Assembly: GCF_006440675.2 (NCBI RefSeq)
Contig: NZ_CP083951.1
Location: forward strand, 5,799,501-5,863,500
Direction: 5' to 3'
From: Mesorhizobium sp. B2-8-5
GTDB taxonomy: Bacteria > Pseudomonadota > Alphaproteobacteria > Rhizobiales > Rhizobiaceae
DNA: 64,000 bases
Position numbers and translations under genes: made by a program
The notes under the pieces: model-generated
Databases searched by the model: none
Seen by the model: the letters and a program-made list of their open reading frames with translations, nothing else
What the model was told of the DNA's origin: nothing
Shown here: positions 8,230 to 16,682 of the stretch, piece after piece
Layout of the letters: the number at the start of each line of letters is the position of its first letter
Position numbering within the stretch: the stretch's first letter is position 1

Positions 8230-8264
8230 ACTTCGACGACAAAGAGACTTTCGACGATAAAGAG
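8215..8264 (+). repeat. Three tandem copies of a 15-17 bp unit at a gene end
   Basis: TTCGACGACAAGTAGAC (8215-8231) is followed by TTCGACGACAAAGAGAC (8232-8248) and TTCGACGATAAAGAG (8250-8264). The first unit encodes the final FDDK and the TAG stop of the preceding gene. The next copies have the TAG changed, so they lie as non-coding repeats before the next start at 8280. The pattern suggests slippage duplication of a gene end. Confidence 0.8.
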
Positions 8265-8279
8265 TTCGGGGAAAACATC

Positions 8280-8441
8280 ATGTGGATGGGACTGTCTTAC
8301 GTTTGCTGGGCCATCTCGGTCGTGCTTGCGCTGTGGATGCTCTACGACTGGTTCAAGGTCGATACGACCTATTCCGAGGAGACTTTGACGTCTTCCCGTG
8401 AAGGTGAGCTTGAAGCCGTTTCCGAAAAACACCGGATCTGA
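8280..8441 (+). CDS. Very small membrane protein, one TM segment
   Basis: This 53-residue open frame begins MWMGLSYVCWAISVVLALWM, a single membrane helix, and ends in an acidic tail (EETLTSSREGELEAVSEKHRI). A GGGGAA stretch precedes the ATG. It lies between the second small membrane protein and the APC permease, and its stop is 11 bases before the permease start, so it is very likely cotranscribed. The regular spacing and the clean helix make it a plausible real gene despite its size. It may be a small subunit of the permease, but no family is recognised. Confidence 0.6.
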   Translation: MWMGLSYVCWAISVVLALWMLYDWFKVDTTYSEETLTSSREGELEAVSEKHRI

Positions 8442-8452
8442 GTGGGGACGAT

Positions 8453-9859
8453 ATGACGGCTGCGGTTGAAACGGGACAAACGACGACAATCCACGGCGAC
8501 AGGGTCTCGCTGCTTCGGGTGCTCGGCCCGGCGCATGTGTGGGCGCTGGGCGTCGGCATCGTGCTGGTCGGCGAGTTCACCGGCTGGAATTTCTCCGCCG
8601 ACAAGGGTGGCGCGCTCGCCGCGCTGATCGTCTGCTGGGTCGTCGGACTGCTCTACACCTCGGTCGCGATGATCGACTCGGAGGTGACGTCGACGGTCGC
8701 CGCCGCCGGCGGCCAATATGCGCAGGCCAAGCATATCGTCGGGCCGCTGATGGCCTTCAACGTCGCGCTGTTCCTGGTGTTCGCCTACACCATGCTCGAG
8801 GTGTCGGACGCGATCCTCCTCGGCGACACGATCGTCGCCAAGGCCGGCGTCGAAGGACTGACGCACAATTCCTTCATCGCCGCCACCATCGTCGTGCTCG
8901 CCTGGCTCAACTATCGCGGCGTGCTGATGACGCTCAACGTCAATTTCGTCATCACCGCGATCGCCTATGTCTCGATCGTCATCCTGTTCTTCTCGGTCAG
9001 CCCGTGGACGCAAGGCGCGGTGCTGAAACTAAACGAGCTGGTCACCCCCGCCAATGCGCTGCCCTATGGCTGGATCGGCGTGATCGCCGCCTTCCAGTTC
9101 GGCATCTGGTACTATCTCGGCATCGAGGGAACGACCCAGGCGGCCGAGGAAGTGCGCTCGCCGGCGCGCTCCCTGCCCTACGGCACCATGGCCGGCATGA
9201 TCACGCTTTTGATCGCCGCCGCGATGACCTGGTATGTCTGCGCCTCGCTGATGCCCTGGGAATATCTCGGCATCACCTATTATCCGCTGTGGGATGCCGG
9301 CAAGCTGACCGGCAGCCCGCTGCTCGAAAACCTGCTCTTCATCGCGACGCTGCTTGCCGCGCTTGCCTCGGCCAATGGCTGCATCAACGACGCGGCGCGC
9401 GCCTGGTTCTCGCTCGGCCGCGACCGCTATCTGCCGAGCTGGTTCTCGGCGGTGCATCCGAAGTATCGCACGCCCTACCGCTCGATCCTGTTCCTGCTGC
9501 CGATCGCGCTGGCCTTCGCCTTCATCGCCGACCTCAACCAGGCGATCACCTTCTCGATCCTGTCGGGCGTGCTGCAATACACCTTCATGAGCATCAACAT
9601 CATGATGTTCCGCAAGAAGTGGCCACTGGGTTCGATCCGCCGCGGCTACACACACCCCTTCCACCCGCTGCCCGCGATCGTGCTGTTCTGCCTGTGCATG
9701 GTGACGTTCTTCGCCATCTTCCTCGGCTTCGGCTCGCAGCTGATCGCGATGACGGTGTTCTATTTCCTGATTTCGCTGTGGTTCCACTTCTACCGCTACA
9801 AGTTCGTGCGGCGCGGCGACCAGTTCTCCATGCCGTGGCCGAAGCCGCAGGGTTATTGA
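8453..9859 (+). CDS. APC-superfamily amine/amino-acid permease
   Basis: This 468-residue inner-membrane transporter has about twelve hydrophobic segments and the look of the ethanolamine-permease branch of the APC superfamily. The first helix region is VWALGVGIVLVGEFTGWNFS, and later comes IWYYLGIEGTTQAAEEVRSP, the conserved E-x-x-x-x-A-x-E-E-V/x loop of APC carriers. It is the last gene of the unit that starts with the small membrane proteins and is followed by a hairpin. No ABC transporter for TMA or TMAO is present in this island, so this carrier may import a methylated amine or an intermediate. That role is inference from context. Confidence 0.82.
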   Translation: MTAAVETGQTTTIHGDRVSLLRVLGPAHVWALGVGIVLVGEFTGWNFSADKGGALAALIVCWVVGLLYTSVAMIDSEVTSTVAAAGGQYAQAKHIVGPLMAFNVALFLVFAYTMLEVSDAILLGDTIVAKAGVEGLTHNSFIAATIVVLAWLNYRGVLMTLNVNFVITAIAYVSIVILFFSVSPWTQGAVLKLNELVTPANALPYGWIGVIAAFQFGIWYYLGIEGTTQAAEEVRSPARSLPYGTMAGMITLLIAAAMTWYVCASLMPWEYLGITYYPLWDAGKLTGSPLLENLLFIATLLAALASANGCINDAARAWFSLGRDRYLPSWFSAVHPKYRTPYRSILFLLPIALAFAFIADLNQAITFSILSGVLQYTFMSINIMMFRKKWPLGSIRRGYTHPFHPLPAIVLFCLCMVTFFAIFLGFGSQLIAMTVFYFLISLWFHFYRYKFVRRGDQFSMPWPKPQGY

Positions 9860-9869
9860 GTGGAGTGAA

Positions 9870-9892
9870 GGCCCGCCTTTCGATGGCGGGCC
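9870..9892 (+). terminator. Hairpin after the permease gene
   Basis: GGCCCGCC (9870-9877) pairs with GGCGGGCC (9885-9892) around a seven-base loop, ten bases after the permease stop. There is no T-run after it, so it may be a weak or factor-dependent terminator or an mRNA-stabilising hairpin. Confidence 0.5.
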
Positions 9893-9905
9893 GTGGCGTG
9901 TCGCG

Positions 9906-10595
9906 ATGTCCGAGCTGGCGTCAGTATTGCTTACCGGGGCGATCGCACTGGGCGTCGTCGTCCATATCGCCTGGCTGGCGCGTGCCGGCCGCGACAGGGC
10001 GAAGGCTGACTTGGCCGCCGATGCGGCCAGCGTTCGCAGCGTCATTGCGGACGCCGCCGACATTTCCGACGGCACGGCCGGCGTCGTCACCTGGGCCGGT
10101 TCCTGGAACGGCCAGCGCGTCCAGCTGCGCACCATCGTCGACACGCTGGCGACACGAAAGCTGCCGACACGCTGGCTCAGCGTTTCGATCACCGAGCCGG
10201 TCGCGGTGCCGGGTACGTTCGACATGATGATGCGGCCGAATTCGGCAACGACGTTTTCCAATTTCGATCATCTTGCGCACACGCTGCCGAAGGTGCTCGG
10301 CTTTCCCGCCGACGCAGTGCTCAGGACGGACCGCAAGGGCGTCGCTTTCCCGCAGGACCTGATCGCCGTGCATACCGGCATTTTTGCCGAAAGTCGCGCC
10401 AAGGAATTGCTGGTCACGCCGAACGGCGTGCGCATCGTCTGGCTGCTGGCGGAGGCCGAACGCGCCCGCTACGGCGTGTTCCGGCAGGCGGCGTTCGGCG
10501 ATACCAGGATCGATCCTGCCTCGATCGAACGCCTGCTCGCGGTGGCCTCGGGCCTGCGCGAAGCCATCAACCGGCGCGAAAGGCAGGCAGCATGA
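9906..10595 (+). CDS. Membrane-anchored protein of unknown function
   Basis: This 229-residue protein has an N-terminal helix (VLLTGAIALGVVVHIAWLA) followed by a soluble domain, so it is probably anchored to the inner membrane. The soluble part has alternating strand and helix character (VVTWAGSWNGQRVQLRTIVD, then TFDMMMRPNS) but no motif I recognise. It overlaps the next gene by the four bases ATGA, so the two form a pair. The pair sits inside the methylamine island between the permease and mgsA, on the same strand. Whether it belongs functionally is unclear. It has no strong ribosome-binding site. Confidence 0.6.
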   Translation: MSELASVLLTGAIALGVVVHIAWLARAGRDRAKADLAADAASVRSVIADAADISDGTAGVVTWAGSWNGQRVQLRTIVDTLATRKLPTRWLSVSITEPVAVPGTFDMMMRPNSATTFSNFDHLAHTLPKVLGFPADAVLRTDRKGVAFPQDLIAVHTGIFAESRAKELLVTPNGVRIVWLLAEAERARYGVFRQAAFGDTRIDPASIERLLAVASGLREAINRRERQAA

Positions 10596-10921
10596 CCGAC
10601 GAAACCGCTTCCTCCGCCCCGGCCAATCCGTATCTCGTGCTCGGCGCGGCGATTGTTTTGCCGGCAAGCGGCCATGTCATGCTCGGCGTGCCGGTGCGCG
10701 GCCTGCAGTTCCTGTTCTTCATGGTGATCCTTGGTTGGGTAACGACCAAGCTGGCGCCGGCCGAAGCCGGCTTCATCGGCCGCCATGCCGGCGGTTTCCT
10801 GATCTATGCCCTCTCGATCCTCGACGCCTACAGGATCGCGCGCATCCGCCATGCGATCTGGGTTCACAAGGCGCGTCCGGACGGCGATAGTGCCAAAGGT
10901 GATGTGCCGTCGAATATATAA
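10592..10921 (+). CDS. Small membrane protein of unknown function
   Basis: This 109-residue protein has two to three hydrophobic segments (LVLGAAIVLPASGHVMLG, LQFLFFMVILGWVTT, GGFLIYALSILDAYRIARI). The start overlaps the stop of the preceding gene in an ATGA arrangement, which argues for coupled translation. The pattern of a glycine- and proline-rich first helix followed by a short helix and a terminal D-A-Y-x-I-A is seen in small proteins of unknown role. No function is proposed. It ends 86 bases before mgsA, a gap with no recognisable terminator. Confidence 0.6.
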   Translation: MTDETASSAPANPYLVLGAAIVLPASGHVMLGVPVRGLQFLFFMVILGWVTTKLAPAEAGFIGRHAGGFLIYALSILDAYRIARIRHAIWVHKARPDGDSAKGDVPSNI

Positions 10922-11007
10922 CGACAGGAAAATTTCTTTCATACCAATTGAATTTGGCCAACTCATTGGGTACATCATCTGAGAGCCAAAAAACGCCGGA
11001 GGTTGGC

Positions 11008-11904
11008 ATGTGCGGAATCGTCGGACTTTTCTTGAAGGACAAGGCGCTGGAGCCGAAGCTCGGCGCGATGCTGTCGGAGATGCTGGTGTCGCTCAGCGAC
11101 CGCGGCCCGGACAGTGCCGGCATCGCTATCTATGGCGCCCCTTCCAAGAATGAAGCCAAGATCACCATCCAGTCGGCCAAGCCGGAGCGCGATTTCCGCG
11201 GCCTCGATGTCGAGCTCGCCAAGGCGATCGGCGCTCCCGTCAGTCTTGCCACGAAATCCACCCACGCCGTCATCCGTACCGCGCCTGACAAGGTCGACGC
11301 CGCGCGCGAGGCGCTGCAGACGCTGCGGCCCGACATCCGCATCATGGGCGCCGGCGAAGCAGTCGAGATTTACAAGGAAGTCGGTTTGCCGGAAGCCGTC
11401 GTCGACCGCTTCGACGTACGCTCCATGACCGGCACCCACGGCATCGGCCACACCCGCATGGCGACGGAATCGGCGGTGACGACGATGGGCGCGCATCCGT
11501 TCTCGACCGGCGCTGACCAGTGCCTGGTGCACAATGGCTCGCTGTCCAACCACAACAACGTACGGCGCGAACTCATCCGCGACGGCATGACCTTCGAGAC
11601 CGAGAACGACACCGAGGTGGCGGCCGCCTATCTCTCCAACCGGATGGCGCACGGCAAGAATCTTGGCGAGGCGCTGGAAGGCACGCTCTCCGACCTCGAC
11701 GGCTTCTTCACCTTCGTCGTCGGCACCAAGAACGGCTTCGGCGTGGTGCGCGATCCGATCGCCTGCAAGCCCGCCGTCATGGCCGAGACCGACCAGTATG
11801 TCGCCTTCGGCTCCGAATATCGCGCGCTGACCAAGCTGCCCGGCATCGACAATGCGCGGGTCTGGGAGCCCGAGCCCGCAACCGTTTATTTCTGGGAGCA
11901 CTGA
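11008..11904 (+). CDS. mgsA: N-methylglutamate synthase subunit A (glutamine amidotransferase-like)
   Basis: This 298-residue protein is a class II (Ntn) glutamine amidotransferase-like subunit. It begins MCGIVGLF, so Cys2 is the N-terminal nucleophile once Met is removed. That fixes the start at 11008, with GGAGG upstream. GHTRMATES and LVHNGSLSNHNNVR are the usual substrate-binding blocks. With MgsB and MgsC it transfers the methylamino group of gamma-glutamylmethylamide to 2-oxoglutarate, giving N-methylglutamate. The same families appear as GlxBCD in Rhizobium. The adjacent gmaS and mgd genes decide for the methylamine role. mgsB starts five bases after its stop. Confidence 0.9.
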   Translation: MCGIVGLFLKDKALEPKLGAMLSEMLVSLSDRGPDSAGIAIYGAPSKNEAKITIQSAKPERDFRGLDVELAKAIGAPVSLATKSTHAVIRTAPDKVDAAREALQTLRPDIRIMGAGEAVEIYKEVGLPEAVVDRFDVRSMTGTHGIGHTRMATESAVTTMGAHPFSTGADQCLVHNGSLSNHNNVRRELIRDGMTFETENDTEVAAAYLSNRMAHGKNLGEALEGTLSDLDGFFTFVVGTKNGFGVVRDPIACKPAVMAETDQYVAFGSEYRALTKLPGIDNARVWEPEPATVYFWEH

Positions 11905-11908
11905 GCCG

Positions 11909-12640
11909 ATGCCGGCAACCACAATGTCGAAAGCCGAGCGGGATCAGAGCCATGCGAGGGTCTTCGACCTCTCGCAACAGTCGCTGCGCGAACTGAACCA
12001 GGCGCTGCACAAGCTCACGCCCGGCTCCAACGAGACCGCCTGGGAAGTGCTCAACCCGAAAGGCAGCCACTCTGTGGCGGTCGGTGTCGACCAGCCGGTC
12101 AGCATCGATGTGCGCGGCAGCGTCGGCTATTACTGCGCCGGCATGAATGACGGCGCCGCGATCACCGTGCACGGCTCTGCCGGTCCCGGCGTCGGCGAGA
12201 ACATGATGTCGGGCTCGATCGTCATCAAGGGCGACGCCAGCCAGTATGCCGGCGCCACCGGCCGCGGCGGTCTTCTCGTCATCGAGGGCAACGCCTCGTC
12301 GCGCTGCGGCATTTCGATGAAGGGCATCGACATTGTCGTGCACGGCAATATCGGCCACATGTCGGCCTTCATGGCGCAGTCCGGCAATCTGGTCGTGCTG
12401 GGCGATGCCGGCGATGCGCTGGGCGATTCCATCTACGAGGCGCGGCTCTTCGTGCGCGGCAAGGTGGAAAGCCTCGGCGCCGACTGCATCGCCAAGGAGA
12501 TGCGGCCCGAGCATATCGAATTGCTGCAGGGCCTGCTCGACAAGGCCGGCGTCACCGGCGTCAAGGCGTCGGAGTTCAAGCGCTACGGCTCGGCCCGCAA
12601 ACTCTACAATTTCAATATCGACAACGCCGACGCGTATTGA
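11909..12640 (+). CDS. mgsB: N-methylglutamate synthase subunit B (GXGXG domain)
   Basis: This 243-residue protein matches the C-terminal GXGXG beta-helix domain of glutamate synthase large subunits. The regular turns are visible as VGYYCAGMNDGAAITVHGSA, GENMMSGSIVIKGDASQYAG and SGNLVVLGDAGDALGDSIYE. It is a structural subunit of N-methylglutamate synthase and has no active site of its own. The ATG at 11909 lies just after the mgsA stop. Another in-frame ATG at 11924 (MSKAERD) is possible. mgsC begins six bases downstream, so the three subunits are produced from one transcript. Confidence 0.9.
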   Translation: MPATTMSKAERDQSHARVFDLSQQSLRELNQALHKLTPGSNETAWEVLNPKGSHSVAVGVDQPVSIDVRGSVGYYCAGMNDGAAITVHGSAGPGVGENMMSGSIVIKGDASQYAGATGRGGLLVIEGNASSRCGISMKGIDIVVHGNIGHMSAFMAQSGNLVVLGDAGDALGDSIYEARLFVRGKVESLGADCIAKEMRPEHIELLQGLLDKAGVTGVKASEFKRYGSARKLYNFNIDNADAY

Positions 12641-12646
12641 GGCAAG

Positions 12647-13975
12647 ATGACCTACCGCAACCCGCCGACGACGCCGCGCAAATCCGCGACCTTCGACGAC
12701 TACACGCTTTCCGAAATCCGCCGCGCGGCAGCAACCGGCATCTATGACATCCGCGGCGCCGGCGCCAAGCGCAAGCTGCCGCATTTCGACGACCTCTTGT
12801 TCCTCGGCGCCTCGATCTCGCGCTATCCGCTCGAAGGCTATCGCGAGCGCTGCGACACCTCGGTGGTGCTCGGCTCGCGCCATGCCAGGAAGCCGATCGA
12901 GTTGAAGATCCCGATCACCATCGCCGGCATGAGTTTCGGATCGCTCTCCGGCCCGGCCAAGGAGGCGCTCGGACGCGGCGCGACTCTCTCCGGTACCTCG
13001 ACCACGACCGGCGACGGCGGCATGACCGAGGAAGAACGCGGCCATTCCAAGCAACTGGTCTACCAGTATCTGCCGTCTCGCTACGGCATGAACCCGCGCG
13101 ACCTGCGCCGCGCCGACGCCATCGAAGTGGTCGTCGGCCAGGGCGCGAAGCCGGGCGGCGGCGGCATGCTGCTCGGACAGAAGATCTCCGATCGCGTCGC
13201 CGAGATGCGCACCCTGCCCAAGGGCATCGACCAGCGCTCGGCCTCGCGCCATCCCGACTGGACCGGGCCGGACGATCTCGAGATCAAGATCCTCGAGCTG
13301 CGCGAGATCACCGACTGGGAAAAGCCGATCTACGTCAAGGTCGGCGGCGCCCGCCCCTACTATGACACCGCGCTCGCGGTGAAGGCCGGCGCCGATGTCG
13401 TGGTGGTCGACGGCATGCAGGGCGGCACGGCTGCCACCCAGGAAGTGTTCATCGAGAATGTCGGCCAGCCGACGCTTGCCTGCATCCGGCCGGCGGTACA
13501 GGCGCTGCAGGACCTCGGCATGCACCGCAAGGTGCAGCTCATTGTCTCGGGCGGCATCCGCAATGGCGCCGATGTCGCCAAGGCGCTGGCGCTCGGCGTC
13601 GACGCTGTGTCGATCGGAACGGCGGCGCTGGTCGCGCTTGGCGACAATGATCCCCGCTGGGAGGCGGAGTACAGTGCGCTCGGCACCACGGCCGGCGCCT
13701 ATGACGACTGGCACGAGGGTCGCGATCCGGCCGGCATCACCACGCAGGATCCCGAGCTGATGAAGCGGGTCGACCCGATCGCGGCCGGACGGCGGCTGGC
13801 GAACTACCTCAAGGTGATGACGCTCGAAGCGCAGACGATTGCCCGCGCCTGCGGCAAGAATAGTCTGCACAATCTCGAGCCAGAGGATCTCGTCGCGCTC
13901 TCGATCGAAGCCGCCGCCATGGCCGGCGTGCCTTTAGCCGGTACCAACTGGATACCGGGGAAGAACGGCTTCTAG
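12647..13975 (+). CDS. mgsC: N-methylglutamate synthase subunit C (FMN domain)
   Basis: This 442-residue protein is related to the FMN-binding synthase domain of glutamate synthase. Diagnostic stretches are ITIAGMSFGSLSGPAKEALG, GDGGMTEEERGHSKQLVYQ, and the phosphate-binding VSGGIRNGADVAKALALGVD near residues 300-319. It would catalyse the reductive step that makes N-methylglutamate. A cysteine in IARACGKNS near residue 404 sits where glutamate synthases have their iron-sulfur ligands, but the full cysteine set is not obvious. It follows mgsB by six bases and precedes gmaS by 37. A glxD label would describe the same family. Confidence 0.9.
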   Translation: MTYRNPPTTPRKSATFDDYTLSEIRRAAATGIYDIRGAGAKRKLPHFDDLLFLGASISRYPLEGYRERCDTSVVLGSRHARKPIELKIPITIAGMSFGSLSGPAKEALGRGATLSGTSTTTGDGGMTEEERGHSKQLVYQYLPSRYGMNPRDLRRADAIEVVVGQGAKPGGGGMLLGQKISDRVAEMRTLPKGIDQRSASRHPDWTGPDDLEIKILELREITDWEKPIYVKVGGARPYYDTALAVKAGADVVVVDGMQGGTAATQEVFIENVGQPTLACIRPAVQALQDLGMHRKVQLIVSGGIRNGADVAKALALGVDAVSIGTAALVALGDNDPRWEAEYSALGTTAGAYDDWHEGRDPAGITTQDPELMKRVDPIAAGRRLANYLKVMTLEAQTIARACGKNSLHNLEPEDLVALSIEAAAMAGVPLAGTNWIPGKNGF

Positions 13976-14012
13976 GACAAACTTCCAAGACACATAAGCG
14001 AGGAACTACATA

Positions 14013-15320
14013 ATGGGGAACGATCTCGCCGCATTCGCCAAGGAGAACGGCGTCAAATATTTCATGATCTCCTACACCGACCTGTTCAGCGGGCAGCGTG
14101 CCAAGCTGGTGCCGGCGCAGGCGATCGCCGACATGCAGAAGGACGGTGCAGGATTTGCCGGCTTCGCCACATGGCTCGACCTGACGCCAGCGCATCCGGA
14201 CATGCTGGCGGTGCCGGATCCGGCTTCGGTCATCCAACTACCGTGGAAGAAGGACGTCGCCTGGGTAGCCGCCAACTGCATCATGGACGACAAAGAGGTC
14301 GACCAGGCGCCGCGCAACACGCTGAAGCGGCTGATCGACGAAGCCGCCCGCGACGGCATGCATGTCAAGACCGGCGTCGAGGCCGAGTTCTTCCTGATCT
14401 CGCCCGACGGCAGGGCGATCTCCGACGAATACGATACAGCCTCGAAACCCTGTTACGACCAGCAGGCGGTGATGCGGCGCTACGACGTCATCGCCGAGAT
14501 CTGCGACCATATGCTGGCGCTGGGCTGGGGCCCGTACCAGAACGACCATGAGGACGCCAACGGCCAGTTCGAGATGAACTGGATGTTCGATCACGCGCTG
14601 GCGACCGCCGACAAGCACTCCTTCTTCAAGTTCATGGTCAAGTCGATCGCCGAAAAGCACGGCTTGCGCGCGACGTTCATGCCCAAGCCCTTCCAGGGCC
14701 TGACCGGCAATGGCTGCCATGCGCACATCTCGGTGTGGGACGAGACCGGCAAGACCAATGTCTTTGCCGACAATTCGGAAGAGCTCGGCCTGTCTGCCAA
14801 GGGCAGGAACTTCCTCGGCGGCATCATGAAGCATGCCTCCGCGCTTGCCGCGATCACCAACCCGACGGTCAATTCCTACAAGCGCATCAACGCGCCGCGC
14901 ACCATTTCGGGCGCGACCTGGGCGCCGAACACGGTGACCTGGACCGGCAACAACCGCACGCACATGGTGCGCGTGCCCGGGCCTGGCCGTTTCGAATTGC
15001 GCCTGCCGGACGGCGCCGCCAATCCGTATTTGCTGCAGGCCGTCATCATCGCTGCCGGCCTCGACGGCATCCGCTCGAAGGCCGACCCCGGCAAGCGCTA
15101 CGACATCGACATGTATCAGCTCGGCCATACCGTTACGGACGCGCCGAAACTGCCGCTCAACCTGCTCGATGCGCTGCGCGAATTCGACAAGGACAAATCG
15201 CTCAAGGCGGCGCTGGGTGAGGAATTCTCGTCGGCATATCTAAAGCTGAAGCAGCAGGAATGGAATTCCTATGCTTCGCACTTCACGCAGTGGGAGCGCG
15301 ACCACACGCTGGATATCTGA
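14013..15320 (+). CDS. gmaS: Gamma-glutamylmethylamide synthetase (GlnT/type III glutamine-synthetase-like)
   Basis: This 435-residue ATP-dependent ligase of the glutamine synthetase fold joins methylamine and glutamate to give gamma-glutamylmethylamide. The catalytic landmarks are GVEAEFFLI (metal-binding Glu), NDHEDANGQFEMNW, the loop TGNGCHAHISVWD, NSYKRINAP, and RPG-like VRVPGPGRFELRLPDGAANPYL (the last split here by the family's usual arginine loop). The protein is shorter than GlnA (about 470 residues) and fits GmaS/GlnT. The start follows AGGAA. Its place between mgsABC and mgdABCD makes GmaS much more likely than a housekeeping glutamine synthetase. Confidence 0.92.
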   Translation: MGNDLAAFAKENGVKYFMISYTDLFSGQRAKLVPAQAIADMQKDGAGFAGFATWLDLTPAHPDMLAVPDPASVIQLPWKKDVAWVAANCIMDDKEVDQAPRNTLKRLIDEAARDGMHVKTGVEAEFFLISPDGRAISDEYDTASKPCYDQQAVMRRYDVIAEICDHMLALGWGPYQNDHEDANGQFEMNWMFDHALATADKHSFFKFMVKSIAEKHGLRATFMPKPFQGLTGNGCHAHISVWDETGKTNVFADNSEELGLSAKGRNFLGGIMKHASALAAITNPTVNSYKRINAPRTISGATWAPNTVTWTGNNRTHMVRVPGPGRFELRLPDGAANPYLLQAVIIAAGLDGIRSKADPGKRYDIDMYQLGHTVTDAPKLPLNLLDALREFDKDKSLKAALGEEFSSAYLKLKQQEWNSYASHFTQWERDHTLDI

Positions 15321-15355
15321 TATCTCGGCGGTGCGAGCGACCTCGGAATGAACTG

Positions 15356-16609
15356 ATGAAATATTCGATCTTCTCGCTCGCCCGCGCCGCCCTTTCCGGC
15401 CACAAGAACTGGCAGCCGACCTGGCGCGATGCTGCGCCCAAGGACCGCTATGACGTGATCATCATCGGCGGCGGCGGCCACGGGCTCGCGACCGCCTGGT
15501 TTCTCGCCAGCGAGTTCGGTATCCGCAATGTCGCGGTGCTGGAAAAAGGGTGGATCGGCTCCGGCAATGCCGGCCGCAACACCACCATCATCCGCTCCAA
15601 TTACGGCCTTCCCGGCAACACCGGCTTCTACGAATTGTCGATGAAGCTGTGGGAGAGGATGGAGCAGGACCTCAACTACAACGCCATGGTCAGCCAGCGC
15701 GGCGTGCTCAACCTCTATCACTCCGACGCGCAGCGCGACGCTTTCGCCCGGCGCGGCAACACCATGCGCATCAACGGCATCGATGCGGAGCTGCTCGACC
15801 AGGCGGCGCTCAGGAAAATGCTGCCGTTCCTGAATTTCGACAATGCGCGTTTCCCCGTGCAAGGCGGGCTGCTGCAGCGGCGCGGCGGCACGGCGCGGCA
15901 TGACGCCGTGGTGTGGGGCTACGCGCATGCGGCGAGCGAACTCGGCGTCGACATCATCCAGAATTGCGAGGTTACCGGCTTCACGCGCGACGCCAATGGC
16001 AAGGTCACCGGCGTCGAGACCTCACGCGGCAAGATCGGCGCCGGCAAGGTCGGCATGGCGGTGGCGGGTTCTTCCTCGCGCGTCGCGGCGATGGCTGGCC
16101 TGCGTCTGCCGATCGAAAGCCATGTGCTGCAGGCCTTCGTCTCCGAAGCGATCAAGCCGCTGATCCCCGGCGTGATGACCTTCGGCGCCGGACATTTTTA
16201 TGTCAGCCAGTCGGACAAGGGCGGGCTGGTCTTCGGCGGCGACATCGACGGCTACAACTCCTATGCCCAGCGCGGCAACCTGCCGGTCATGGAAGATGTC
16301 TGCGAAGGCGGCATGGCGCTGATCCCGATGATCGGCCGCGTGCGGCTCTTACGTCAGTGGGGCGGCATCATGGACATGTCGATGGACGGCACGCCGATCA
16401 TCGACAAGAGCCCGGTGGACGGCCTCTACATCAATGCAGGCTGGTGCTATGGCGGCTTCAAGGCGACGCCCGGCTCGGGCTTGGTCTTCGCCCACCTCAT
16501 CGCCCGCGATCAATCGCACAAGGAAGCCGCGCTTTTCCGCCTCGACCGCTTCCAGCGCGGCGCCATGATCGACGAGAAGGGCCAGGGCGCCCAACCGAAC
16601 CTGCATTAG
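15356..16609 (+). CDS. mgdA: N-methylglutamate dehydrogenase subunit A (SoxB-like)
   Basis: This 417-residue flavoprotein is homologous to the beta subunit of heterotetrameric sarcosine oxidase. The FAD-binding start is DVIIIGGGGHGLATAWFL (33-50). GGTARHDAVVWGYA contains His182, which aligns with the histidine that carries covalent FMN in SoxB. YINAGWCYGGFKATPGSG near the C-terminus is also typical. It would demethylate N-methylglutamate to glutamate. The open frame starts earlier, but ATG 15356 gives the conserved MKYSIFSLARAAL start. Context with gmaS and mgs decides for N-methylglutamate dehydrogenase over sarcosine oxidase. A palindromic repeat separates it from mgdB. Confidence 0.9.
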   Translation: MKYSIFSLARAALSGHKNWQPTWRDAAPKDRYDVIIIGGGGHGLATAWFLASEFGIRNVAVLEKGWIGSGNAGRNTTIIRSNYGLPGNTGFYELSMKLWERMEQDLNYNAMVSQRGVLNLYHSDAQRDAFARRGNTMRINGIDAELLDQAALRKMLPFLNFDNARFPVQGGLLQRRGGTARHDAVVWGYAHAASELGVDIIQNCEVTGFTRDANGKVTGVETSRGKIGAGKVGMAVAGSSSRVAAMAGLRLPIESHVLQAFVSEAIKPLIPGVMTFGAGHFYVSQSDKGGLVFGGDIDGYNSYAQRGNLPVMEDVCEGGMALIPMIGRVRLLRQWGGIMDMSMDGTPIIDKSPVDGLYINAGWCYGGFKATPGSGLVFAHLIARDQSHKEAALFRLDRFQRGAMIDEKGQGAQPNLH

Positions 16610-16613
16610 AGAT

Positions 16614-16664
16614 AGAGCACGATGTTATCCAAAAACCGCTCCACACTTTTTGGCATCATGCTCT
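16614..16664. repeat. Palindromic repeat inside the mgd operon (type CCAAAAACCGCT), copy 1
   Basis: An outer stem (16614-16624 with 16654-16664, 10 of 11 pairs) encloses an inner perfect stem CCAAAAA (16629-16635) and TTTTTGG (16647-16653) with loop CCGCTCCACAC. A related element lies at 28601-28651. It starts five bases after the mgdA stop and could dampen or process the mRNA between mgdA and mgdB. Confidence 0.75.
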
Positions 16665-16682
16665 GAGGACAGCCGGAAACCG

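Noticed and set aside
8215..8264. A regulatory RNA made of direct repeats
   Set aside because: The units are directly adjacent copies of a coding end without stems; slippage duplication explains them.
11008..13975. Reading mgsABC as a glutamate synthase
   Set aside because: The domains are split into three genes, and they sit directly before gmaS and mgdABCD, which is the N-methylglutamate pathway layout.
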